Part shown: positions 32,070 to 43,132 of the stretch, piece after piece
Position numbering within the stretch: position 1 is the first letter of the stretch
Layout: each line of letters begins with the position of its first letter
Assembly (NCBI RefSeq): GCF_000182565.1
Contig: NW_015971537.1
Coordinates: 1,585,299-1,649,298 of the forward strand
Reading direction: 5' to 3'
Source of the DNA: Spizellomyces punctatus DAOM BR117
Lineage: Eukaryota > Chytridiomycota > Chytridiomycetes > Spizellomycetales > Spizellomycetaceae
DNA: 64,000 nucleotides
Translations under genes and position numbers: made by a program
The notes under the pieces: model-generated
What the model saw: only the letters and a program-made list of their open reading frames with translations
What the model was told of the DNA's origin: nothing
Database searches by the model: none

Positions 32070-32639
32070 CTACAAGACTTTGAAGCCAAACTGTAGACCC
32101 ACTGATCGGTAAGTACGCTCCTGATCAAAGTGGCGATCAGCAGGATGACCGATTCCAATACTCAGGCCGACGCTGAGCAGCAAGGGCAAGCCAATGATGT
32201 TGACTTGCGCATGATTTTCCGGCACCTGCTCAATCTTAACCTTGACTTGCCGCTCGAGGTGGTCAATGTCCATGTAACTAAACCCCAATTCATCGTCTTG
32301 TATACGACCGTGTTCGGTCAGCAACTGTTCAAGACCCTTGTTCACATAAATTCCGCACGAAGCACCAGTGTCCAGAATGAATGTTGCTGATGTAAATGTG
32401 TCCCCATTCAAGCGAATGGGCAACCGAGCAAACAAGCGATGATATTCATCCAAAGCATAATAGAAGATGTCTGGTTCAATTTTGGTACTAGCTTCGACCA
32501 AATCATCCGGATGACCAAAGTTAGCGCGGTAAGAAGGAGGATAGTCTTCCTTGCTGACGAGGACACTTGGTGCCAATGGCTTTATTACATCGATGGGCAT
32601 TTTATGCGGGTGCTGATGATGGTGGGAGACGTATTGCAT
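32070..32639 (-). CDS. Solo retropepsin-like aspartic protease-fold protein, 189 residues
   Basis: A single exon from the ATG at 32639 (MQYVSHHHQHPHKMPIDV). The core reads LPIRLNGDTFTSATFILDTG then ASCGIYV, the hydrophobic-D-T-G-A-S active-site loop of a single-lobe aspartic protease. A later segment, VNIIGLPLLLSVGLS, matches the second conserved hydrophobic-Gly strand of retropepsins. Such a chain would have to dimerise to be active. No reverse transcriptase, integrase, zinc knuckle or LTR lies nearby, so it is not part of a recognisable retroelement. It could be a domesticated element-derived gene or a Ddi1-like cellular protease. Activity is inferred from the intact DTG loop. Confidence 0.7.
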   Translation of the reverse strand: MQYVSHHHQHPHKMPIDVIKPLAPSVLVSKEDYPPSYRANFGHPDDLVEASTKIEPDIFYYALDEYHRLFARLPIRLNGDTFTSATFILDTGASCGIYVNKGLEQLLTEHGRIQDDELGFSYMDIDHLERQVKVKIEQVPENHAQVNIIGLPLLLSVGLSIGIGHPADRHFDQERTYRSVGLQFGFKVL

Positions 32640-33030
32640 GTATTTATAAAAGATGTTTGGGCAGTTTACACCTTTCTAAACAAAGAAAGGGGGACGACCC
32701 AAAACCAACAACTCCGCAGTGTACGTAATCAAAGCTTAGCTACCCGCCGCCTCATTTTTCCTAAAATAGCAAATGAGATCACGTGGAGTCAAGTCAGCCG
32801 CTTCGAAAGTCTTGAGTCGCAAGTTGGTCGTTGCTTTGTCACAGCTGGATTCCCCGTTTTTTGCTTCTCCGCCCAGGCTTCCCGCCATCTCCGACACCGT
32901 TTTCCAATCCTTTTTTTTCCTTTCTTTCCGTGTGGCCCTCAGTTTGTAAATACTCGCAACCTCACGCGACCAACTCGTTCTTGTAGCTGGTACGGGCGCT
33001 TGCATCGTTTATTGGAAACACTCAACAAGC
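32640..33030. promoter_or_regulatory. Divergent promoter of the retropepsin-like gene and the AGC kinase
   Basis: 391 bases between divergent start codons. It contains a long pyrimidine-rich tract (about 32900-32935, TTTTTTTTCCTTTCTTTCC) on the kinase side, a common feature of fungal promoters near transcription starts. No TATA box is seen. Confidence 0.5.
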
Positions 33031-35131
<2,101 letters not shown>

Positions 35132-36365
35132 GGGTTTTAAGTGGGACAATTTGTATATGTATTGATCTGTGTTTACTGATCGGGCTATTTTATTATGAAT
35201 CTCATTTATTCACTCAAATGTCCCAACTTTTGTTTTTGGCACTCGAATATTGGCCCTTGCGGTGGGGATGATTGGAAATGATGCTGATTGTTGCGCTTTT
35301 CATCCAGACATCCAAACAACGCAAGACGTTGACATAGTGTGGAGGTGATTGAACATGGCACTAGGACCCAGTATTATTTGGATCCATCCGGTTAACCATC
35401 TCGCATAATCAGCACCCCCATCTATTGCTCAAAGCGGTGTGGCATGCATGTAATGTTTTTTTTTTAAACTGCAGTGAGGCGCATGCTGAAGGTCTATAAA
35501 AGGGGAGCCTTTGCTCTCTCTCCCCTTCCTCACCAGTTCCTCGACTCACAAGCATCTGCCCAACTCTCATCAATCATGAGAACGCCGATGTGGTGGTGTC
35601 GAGGACCTTGACTGCCCGACAGCAACCGTGATCAGAACCAGCGGCAACCAATCGGATCCAATAACAAAACCTACTATTATGCTGCCACATTAGTTGAGCT
35701 TGGTTGGTATGTATCAATGGCATTTCTTGCATTTCTTGTCATCGGGTCATCTTCTGACATGCAGTTTTTAGTCTCCAAGCCTTGTCACTGAAGATCCTCC
35801 AGCTTGCGAGTCTCCCCAATGTTGCGAAGACTCTGGCTTCAATGCCATCAAGAGTTCTGGATCAAGGCCTAGTAGGGACCGCGTGTGGTGGTGGGCAATT
35901 ATCCGGTTAGAACCAACCGTTACGTATTGCGTGTATAATTGCCTAGTAGTAGCTTAGTTTGCTTTTCCGAACCAGTTATCGCTGGTTTATTCCCTGGTGT
36001 AGTAGCTAGTGCCAGTTTCTGTCACCTCTACACTAAATATCGCATCTATCAAATGAAACATGCCGGTGGGCAGCCGGTACATTTCTCACTTTCAAAAAAG
36101 TACAGAAGACGCAAGATATTCCCAAGTTGCAAACAGATTCAGTAATCATGCATCCAAAAGAACACACATGCTGAGCCTGGATCGAGTTGGGGTAAGGGGC
36201 CATTGAGCCTTGGAATTGGTTACAATTCGTGATTGGACATTGATTGCCCTCGATGGTCCTCAAATCCTCATTATATCGATTTTTAAAAAGTTTTATTAGG
36301 TCGATCAGAGTAGAGGGTGAAAGATACAGTTTTGCATTCTCCAGATAAACAGGTCATGGAGAGTT
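35132..36365. other. 1.2-kb intergenic region containing a TATA-driven locus without a clear gene
   Basis: Contains the TATA/pyrimidine leader at 35497-35570. Downstream, a frame (about 35773-35955) encodes a Cys-containing stretch (TEDPPACESPQCCEDSGF) that ends at TAG. I could not join the two into one reading frame. Upstream of 35480 nothing is recognised. Confidence 0.45.
35497..35572 (+). promoter_or_regulatory. TATA box with pyrimidine-rich leader
   Basis: CTATAAAAGGGG at 35496 is followed by a CT-rich tract and CA-rich leader (CTCTCTCCCCTTCCTCACC) up to an ATG at 35577. This is the canonical layout of a highly expressed fungal promoter. The frame from that ATG stops after 11 codons. 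The locus could produce a non-coding RNA, a spliced small protein, or be a decayed gene. Confidence 0.5.
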
Positions 36366-36802
36366 CTACTGTTGGTAACTCCACACACTAGCAACAGCGC
36401 ATTTAATAAACAAATCGCACCTAAAAAGTCAATCCTGACTTACCCCTTGAGGTACCCGTCAGTGGTCGCCAATCGGTTGATGGAGTCATCAGATTCACCC
36501 ATGGATCGGACGAAACCAGACAGGGCGTAGGTATGGAAAGTACCCGCCAGACGTCCAGAAGCATCTACATCAGCCACGTTGATTTGAACCGATGCGTGGT
36601 CCTTGGCGGTAATGAGACGTCCGGTTGCAGAGCATTTGCGAGGAATGTAGAGGTCGACGACCTAGTTGCAAATGTCAATATAAACTTGCGTTGTCCCGTC
36701 CATGTGCTGCTGGCACCGCACTCAAAAGTCCCCTTGCCCTCCCCTCGCCCTCCCCCACTGCATCCCCGACGCCCTACACACCTGACCCTTCTCGTTCTCC
36801 AT
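36366..36802 (-). CDS. RPS21: Small ribosomal subunit protein eS21
   Basis: A cytosolic 40S ribosomal protein. Exon 1 encodes MENEKGQ. Exon 2, after an intron of about 120 bases, gives [20 protein letters not shown], then [39 protein letters not shown] and [12 protein letters not shown]. Exon 3 adds VWSYQQ and stop. Every block matches the eS21 family along its whole length (about 86 residues). The position of the first intron close behind the start codon is typical of ribosomal protein genes. Confidence 0.96.
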
Positions 36803-37126
36803 GTTTGATACAACGAGGGTGCTGGAACGAAGCGGGAAGGGATCGTTCAGGTATTGCCGAAAATGAAAATGTCCAAAAGATCTCGAACTAGCAAACTTCA
36901 AAAAGAAGTTGATCACGTGATCGAGACGTCATGTGGTTGCCATCATCCGCCATCGGTCCCATTTCCAAGACGTTTTAAAAAAACCTCATTTTGAAAGTTG
37001 CTGGTTAACATCTCGGAAATTTCCATTGTAGAGCTTCCTACAGCCCCACTAAACAGTTTTGCAAAACGGGCCCGCTATCAACCGAGTTTCAATCCCATCG
37101 ATTTTGAAAATCTGTAGGCTTTTCCT
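36803..37126. promoter_or_regulatory. Divergent promoter of RPS21 and the 37127 gene
   Basis: 324 bases between divergent starts. It has A-rich and T-rich tracts near 36975-36990 (TTTTAAAAAAACC) and no clear TATA box. Nothing else is recognised. Confidence 0.45.
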
Positions 37127-38773
37127 ATGGAGGGAACCGGGTTTCGGGACGATTCCTCCAGAACTTTTGATTCTGGCTCAAGCACTTGGCCCAGCCATGG
37201 CCATTCTCACCATTCCCATCATTCCTCGTCTTCCTTTGTACCGGGCCTGTTGCTTGGTGCTCTAGGAGGGGCTTTTGGTGCATCATGGTGGCGATCTAAC
37301 AATCCCGCAGTCCCTCCTCCATCTGGATACTTTCCACAACATCCACAACAACCTTTATTCCCAAACGACGGTCGAACGTATTATCCTGCCCCGTCTCCTG
37401 TTAGACCTCAGCCCCAGCATCCTTACTACCCGCAATACTCCCCCGTCCCGCCCCGTCCGTCCACGCCCCAAAATGTGCCCTTTTTGCCAGACCCCGTCTT
37501 TGTCATGCCTGGTCCCCCGCCGACACCGGCAAGAAAAAGGGCCTGCAGTCTATCATGTTGTCTATGTATTCTTTTGGTAATTGCCATTGTGATTGCTGCT
37601 ATGCTTGTCCCAAAACCTGGAGCCCATGACGTAAAAGTAGTGGTGAGTGTGAGACTTTTTGGCATAGCACCTGGGAAAGCTTGTGTTGACGTGTCGTGTG
37701 CATTTCCAGGTTGGAGACCGAAAATTGGTGTCAGTAGATTCGAAATGGTTCAAGGAGGTTGAAGTGGCAGGAGCTTCGCAAGTTGATGTTTATCTGTTCA
37801 ACCAAGTCCCGCCTCTTGACGACGTTGTTCAGATGTCCAAGAATATCAGTGTCAACTTGGAGCGAGGTGGGCTATTTTGCAGACAATTGCAGCATATTAT
37901 TCGATATTCACACGGGATGCTGTTTATTTTTCAGGTTCTTACCACTTTGTGAGATATGACGTGCACCCCGGTTCGACAGTCCATGTAACCTGGGATTTCA
38001 ATAGGTATGCTCTCCTACATCACGCTATAGACAACCTTGTATGACAACTGAGAAATGATCTTTCCGTCTTCAGTTATAATGTACATCCGACGTTTGCTAT
38101 TTTGGAATCCGAAGCTGCATTCCACGCGTGGAAGGCCAATGCATACATTCCTCCCCAATGGTGGCTGCATGATCAAAACACACCAAAGGGCACCTATACC
38201 TTTACCGCTCCCGATAATTCAGAGTATTATTTTATATTTTACTCCCCCAGTCGGCGAGCGTACGCAAAAGGCTCAGCGTCCTTTCAAGTGAAGGCCATCA
38301 CCTACTCCATCACCAATCCAGCTGCTCATTGTCCGGCCGGATCGAACGATATCTGCTCCTTTACATTATTCCCAGGACGCGAAGCTGATATCCTGTTTGT
38401 AGCCCCAACCGACGGTGATTCGTACACGATGACATACAAGACCAAACCACGAAGAGAAGCGTACGCAGCTCTGTTTGCGTCCTTGTCAAGTGCAGTTGGC
38501 GTCTGCCTTGGTGTAGCCCTTATTGCCTGGTGTGGTCAAAAATGCTGTGGAATGATTTGTGGGAGGAAAGAACGACGAGGATATGAACCTATACCGGATG
38601 GGCAGGGTGAAGAGGAACGGAGAGCAGGACAGAGCTCTTCCCGGAATCAAGGGCCGCATACTCCCCCGCAGATACCTCCATTCAACCCGGCAGTGTCGGG
38701 GAGATACGGAGATGGTAGACAAGAGCCATCTGCTCCTCCGCCGTACTCTGTTATGGATCCCAATGTGTTATAA
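37127..38773 (+). CDS. Two-TM membrane protein with Pro-rich N-terminus and PSAP/PPPY tail
   Basis: Begins MEGTGFRDDSSRTFDSGSST, then a His/Ser run, a hydrophobic Gly-rich segment (FVPGLLLGALGGAFGASWW) and a long Pro/Tyr/Gln-rich region. A first strong membrane helix (CCLCILLVIAIVIAAMLVP) precedes a beta-rich lumenal or extracellular domain. That domain includes ASQVDVYLFNQVPP, SYHFVRYDVHPGSTVHVTWD, then PDNSEYYFIFYSPS and DSYTMTYKTKPR. A second helix follows (ALFASLSSAVGVCLGVALIA) and a cytoplasmic tail ending EPSAPPPYSVMDPNVL. The domain arrangement (TM, Ig-like or beta domain, TM) resembles APD/MUL1-type endomembrane proteins, but no RING is present. The PSAP and PPPY motifs are typical of ESCRT-I and NEDD4-ligase binding. 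Three introns. Confidence 0.75.
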
Positions 38774-39022
38774 GAGGCTTACATAGTAGAGAACCGAGTT
38801 ATGTATACTAGCATTGAGTATGGTGCATATTTTTAGGATATTGTTTGCGATGAAGTAATAGATTATGCTACTGAGCTGGAAAATTACTGCCTGCACAGAA
38901 CCATAGTTTCTTTCGGTAAAGTTGGGCCACTTGTTGATGATCAAAAAAAAAGACCGACTATATATACAGTCTATCACATTCACTATGAACAGCTACTATT
39001 CACACCTTTTCTATTCATATAT

Positions 39023-40122
39023 TTACGCCTTGAAGCCGTGTGCTTCCTTAGGGTAAGTCGGCCCGCTGCGCTGAATGACAACATTCGCCACGTAATGACC
39101 AGCAGCTACGCAAGTGTCAAGTGGCTTGCCCTGGACGAACTGGGACATGAATCCACCGACAAACGCGTCACCAGCACCATTGGTATCCACGATAGCCTCG
39201 GGTTGAATCTTGATGATGGGGTACTCTTTTACGGTTCCTTCGCTGACCAGAATGGTTTGCTCGGCTCCTTGGGTGAAGACGACTGTACGGGAACGGGATG
39301 AGTTGACTTTGGGGAGGGCAGCAATCTTGAGGGCAATTTCCTTCACGTCTTTAGTTCCCCAGTTGTGAGCTTCGGCGTATGCCTCCGCTTCGGATTCATT
39401 GCCTAATATGATTCGTCGAGTTAGTTATTTGCACAGTCAATGCCAAAGTGTCCTTCTGCTGCGACTTTACCAAAAAGTATGTCAACGTAAGGAAGGAGCT
39501 CGTCCAATGGCTTAGTGAAGAATTGGGAAATGAAGGGAGCGGACAGGTTCATGGTGAACACCTTGTTGTTCTTGGCGGCATGCTCACCAATGAGAAGAGC
39601 TGCCGGAGGAGACACAGTCAAGAAGAAACCTCCAGTGTAAAAGAACTTTGCATTCTCGACCAGACTCCAAATCTCTGGCTTTTGGAGGTGTTCAACCTTG
39701 TAGTTGTTGGCTGCCAACAAGTCAGTGCACAAGCTACGGTGGGTACCGGTGATCAGCACTGCGCAGAGACCAGTGGGGGTGTCGGGGTCCTCGAGATACT
39801 CGGTTCTCAATCCATCCTTGGCGGCAGCGTCACGGAGGATCTTGGCATTGGCATCACGGCCAACACATCCAATATATACCGTTTGCTTGGGGGGAAGCAA
39901 CCATTGTGCACCACGCAACGCGTTCTGAGCCGCACCACCAGCAACGTATTCGACCTGGTAGGTGTCTACGAGTTCCTTGTAAAGAGGTTTGTGCTCGTCT
40001 GCGGCCAAGATGGCGTCGTTGGCCTTGAGGTTGTACTTTGTCAACAGCGACGGGTCGACGCGGGCCGAAATGTCGAGCAAGGGGTTTTCAATACCCAGGA
40101 AAACGTACTCTGAGGACGACAT
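39023..40122 (-). CDS. ADK1: Adenosine kinase
   Basis: Phosphorylates adenosine to AMP, salvaging purines and keeping the methyl cycle running. PfkB/ribokinase fold. The start MSSSEYVFLGIENPLLDISA matches the family N-terminus. Also seen are VEYVAGGAAQNALRGAQWLL, VYIGCVGRDANAKILRDAA, NLSAPFISQFFTKPLDE and LFGNESEAEAYA. The signature DTNGAGDAFVGGFMSQFVQG carries the catalytic Asp and anion hole. It ends KEAHGFKA. One intron near 39420. An in-frame upstream ATG at 40254 would add 44 Arg/Pro/His-rich residues. I use the inner ATG because it fits the family; the longer form could carry a targeting sequence. Confidence 0.96.
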
Positions 40123-40443
40123 GTCGAGTGGATGCGGTGCCGGTTGCGGGATGGGATGACGACGACGAAAAGCCAAATGCAACGGAAGACCCAGCTGAAG
40201 GCCAGTCTTTGGGGCAAAACGGAGCGGATGGGAACGTGACATCACGTGCGTCATTTACTTGTTGCTATGCCAACACCGCAGAAAAACGCTGTTGGGAAAT
40301 GCGCAACTTGCCTGCAAGTGTCATTGTAAAGAAATAGAAAACGGAACTTGTGAACGGTCTTTCCGCCCATCTCCTTACTGGCCAGTTTTCCATTTCTTCC
40401 GGAATACCGTTTACTGTTTTTAATAGATCTTCTCTAAACTATA
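40123..40443. promoter_or_regulatory. Divergent promoter of adenosine kinase and eIF2-alpha
   Basis: 321 bases between starts. It includes CACGTG-like sequence (ATCACGTGCG at 40242) and a near X-box, GTTGCTATGCCAAC at 40261-40274, one base off the consensus on the minus strand. Much of the region is also open as an upstream extension of adenosine kinase. Confidence 0.45.
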
Positions 40444-41751
40444 ATGTCGAGCGGAAAGTCAGTTCAAGAGTCTGGCGACGAATCTGGCCCAGAAACCCTC
40501 TCTGCTCCAAACCTCGGCAATGACCCTGTTGAGGAACTTGAAGAAACCGGAGATGTCTACCGTGCCACATTCACCCCAGCTGCTGCTGCAGCCATTGACG
40601 AACGACAAGCCCGTCTTCAGTGCCGCATGTACGAACAAAAGTTTCCCGAAGTGGACCAACTCGTCATGGTTAATGTACGACAAATCGCTGAAATGGGAGC
40701 TTATGTACATCTTCTCGAATACAACAACATTGAGGGAATGATCTTGTTGAGCGAGTTGTCTAGGAGACGTATTCGGTCTATTCAGAAGCTTATTCGGGTG
40801 GGGAGGAACGAGGTGGTGGTGGTGCTCAGGGTGGACAAGGAGAAGGGATATATCGACTTGTCCAAGCGTCGTGTGTCGGCTGAAGATGTCGCCAAGTGTG
40901 AGGAAAAGTTTAACAAATCCAAGGCGGTACATAGTATTATGCGGCACGTTGCGGAAAAGTTGAACTGGAGTTTGGAGGAGCTCTACGAGAAGTTTGGGTG
41001 GCCACTCTATAGAAAGTATGGCCACGCATACGAGGCTTTCAAGTTGGCAATCGCGTAAGTTCAAGGCTTGTTGGGTGTTGAGGTCGAATGGATGTTTATG
41101 GCATGCTTGCTTTCAGTGAACCAGAAACGGTCTTTGAGGGGTTGGAAATGCCAGAAGATGTAAAGAAGGAGCTTCATAGCAACATTCGGCGACGATTGAC
41201 ACCACAACCAGTCAAGATCCGAGCTGGTAAGCATTGCGGAATTCATTTCCTTTGTTAAAACAATGTCGTTGAACAAGTCTCCCTGTCGCAGATATTGAAG
41301 TTACATGCTTTGGATACGAGGGAATAGATGCTATCAAAACCGCCTTGCAAGCCGGTGAGGCATGTTCCACAGAAGATGTACCAATCAAGGTGCGTTGTTT
41401 TGCTCTGTCTCGGTGTTGTGTCGCTGAAGCCATGCTCACCAATGCGATTTTCTGGTGTAGGTCAAACTGGTCGCGCCACCAATGTACGTTGTGATGACAA
41501 ACTCACTTGAGAAGAGCGGGGGTATCGAAATCATGGAAAAAGCCATTGCCACGATCGAAGAAACGATAAAAAAGCAGTCTGGGCATCTGACAGTGAAGAT
41601 GAAACCGAGAGTCGTTAGTGCGACGGATGATCTTGAGCTTGCACAGCTTATGGCACGAGTGGAGCGGGAAAATGCAGAGGTTTCTGGTGATGAGGAGGAG
41701 AGTGATGCTGAGGGAGCAGTGCCTGCTCCGGAAGAGGCAGATGATGAATAG
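40444..41751 (+). CDS. SUI2: Translation initiation factor eIF2 subunit alpha
   Basis: The regulatory subunit of eIF2, which brings initiator tRNA to the 40S. The S1 domain reads [20 protein letters not shown] then [20 protein letters not shown]. The eIF2-kinase target serine (Ser51 in other species) is conserved at about residue 106. The helical domain ([20 protein letters not shown]) and C-terminal alpha/beta domain ([15 protein letters not shown]) follow, then an acidic tail. Relative to yeast there is an N-terminal extension of about 54 residues, Ser/Glu/Ala-rich ([18 protein letters not shown]). No other ATG would give a normal N-terminus. Three introns near the 3' half. Confidence 0.96.
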
Positions 41752-41980
41752 GGGAATTGATGGGGTTGCGGGCGCATGTTTGGGATTATTTTTTTTGTCC
41801 TGGAAAATGCGTTTATTTTTGTATGACAGCATGTGGAAAACTGTCGATATTTCTCCGCATTCTGAATCAATGTATATTATACCTTCATGGCATTGTGTGA
41901 TGTTTTTGCACGGTGATGGTTTATAATGTCCTTTCTTGATAATGTACAGTTTCATGTGTCAACCCAGAGGCCGTTTTTCC

Positions 41981-42796
41981 TCACGCCTTTTCCACCTTGC
42001 CCACCAATTCCGTGACACCCACAGGCTCAGATGCCTTTTCATCGTACTCTGCCCATTCTTCTCCTTCACCCAATGGGATATCTGTAAAAGGTGTCTCTGA
42101 CTCGGCGCCCTCAGCTTGCCACCCGTCCTAATAGAAAATGTTCATGCATTGTCAAAACACACCAGTGTCATCAACGAAAAGCTATGCAACCTACCGCCGG
42201 TGCCCATTCAAACGGCTCCAACCCCCGACACTCGATCTGCACCAACGGCGCAAACCGCCCACTTGATTCCAACGTGTAGGGTTCAAGTGTATCTACCAAC
42301 ACATCTGTACCAATCTTGGTCAACAACATCCCACAAGCGTACGGCTCAAAACCAACAAGAAAAATACACACTTGCAGTCCCTTCATTTTTACACGACTTG
42401 CATCTCATAACAAGGTTGGCGACACCTCTTGTATTTGATTGTTCAACCTCTTCCTATTCGAGTGTGAGTTTTATGTTGAGTGTGTGGGGATGAGAGGAGA
42501 CGTACCGACGCGTTGACGGTGACCCATCCGGCATGTTCTTCTTGGCATTTCGTGCAACGAAACTAGTTGGGGGCAGTGAGGATCGTGTTTGTGTAGTAAA
42601 GGGAATAAACAGTGGGGGGAGAGGGGGATTTACCTTGAATTTCCAGTCGTACTCGTTGATATCTTGGGGACGGAGATGGGTGACGTTTTCTAGGTCGGCT
42701 TTTATGAAAATCTTGAATTTCTAGTAATGACACATTGTTATGAATAAAACGGATGCTACCAACTGCGAAGAACTCATACAAAACGCTTACCGGCAT
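41981..42796 (-). CDS. CZIB: CXXC zinc-binding protein of the CZIB (UPF0587) family
   Basis: A conserved eukaryotic zinc protein (human C1orf123), with no proven biochemical role. The first exon is only ATG CCG. After an intron comes KFKIFIKADLENVTHLRPQD. The first zinc pair is in VRCTKCQEEHAGWVTVNAS and the second in NLVMRCKSCKNEGTASV. The C-terminal half reads RFAPLVQIECRGLEPFEWAP then GAESETPFTDIPLGEGEEWA and ends LVGKVEKA. These match the family along its length (about 165 residues). Four introns. It converges with eIF2-alpha. Confidence 0.92.
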
Positions 42797-43132
42797 GATA
42801 AAAAACAAAATGTGAGATGTTAAAAGATAATCTCGGAAACAAGAAAGTCGCTTCCAAAAGCCCAAACGATGAGAGTCACGTGTTGTGGGGGAGATTCCTT
42901 CCTTTCGTTGAGGACAGACCCTCAAGAGAAGAACGAGCTTTTTACATCTTTTATAAAAATAGCAACGACGAAGCGATCCGCGACACTACCGCGACACACT
43001 CTACATCGTCATTCCGACGTATGCGATACATGGGTATGCTGATAAATGTCTGGGATAATAAAAAGGCACCTCTTTTCGTCCCCATCCCACCGTCCGACTG
43101 CCACATCACATGAACGAGATTACTTGACGAGC
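42797..43132. promoter_or_regulatory. Divergent promoter of CZIB and the W2-domain gene
   Basis: 336 bases between starts. The frame of the W2 gene is open upstream to 43046, but the first Met there lacks family support. There is no TATA box, and CACGTG-like sequence occurs at 42879 (AGTCACGTGTTG). Confidence 0.45.

Noticed and set aside
32070-32639. Fragment of an LTR retrotransposon
   Set aside because: Apart from the DTG loop there is no polymerase, integrase, gag zinc knuckle or terminal repeat in the neighbourhood. The frame is intact with a normal start and stop.
39448-40113. 221-codon plus-strand frame opposite adenosine kinase
   Set aside because: Exactly antisense to a well-conserved gene, with no motif of its own.
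40459-41064. 201-codon minus-strand frame opposite eIF2-alpha
   Set aside because: An antisense shadow of a conserved exon.
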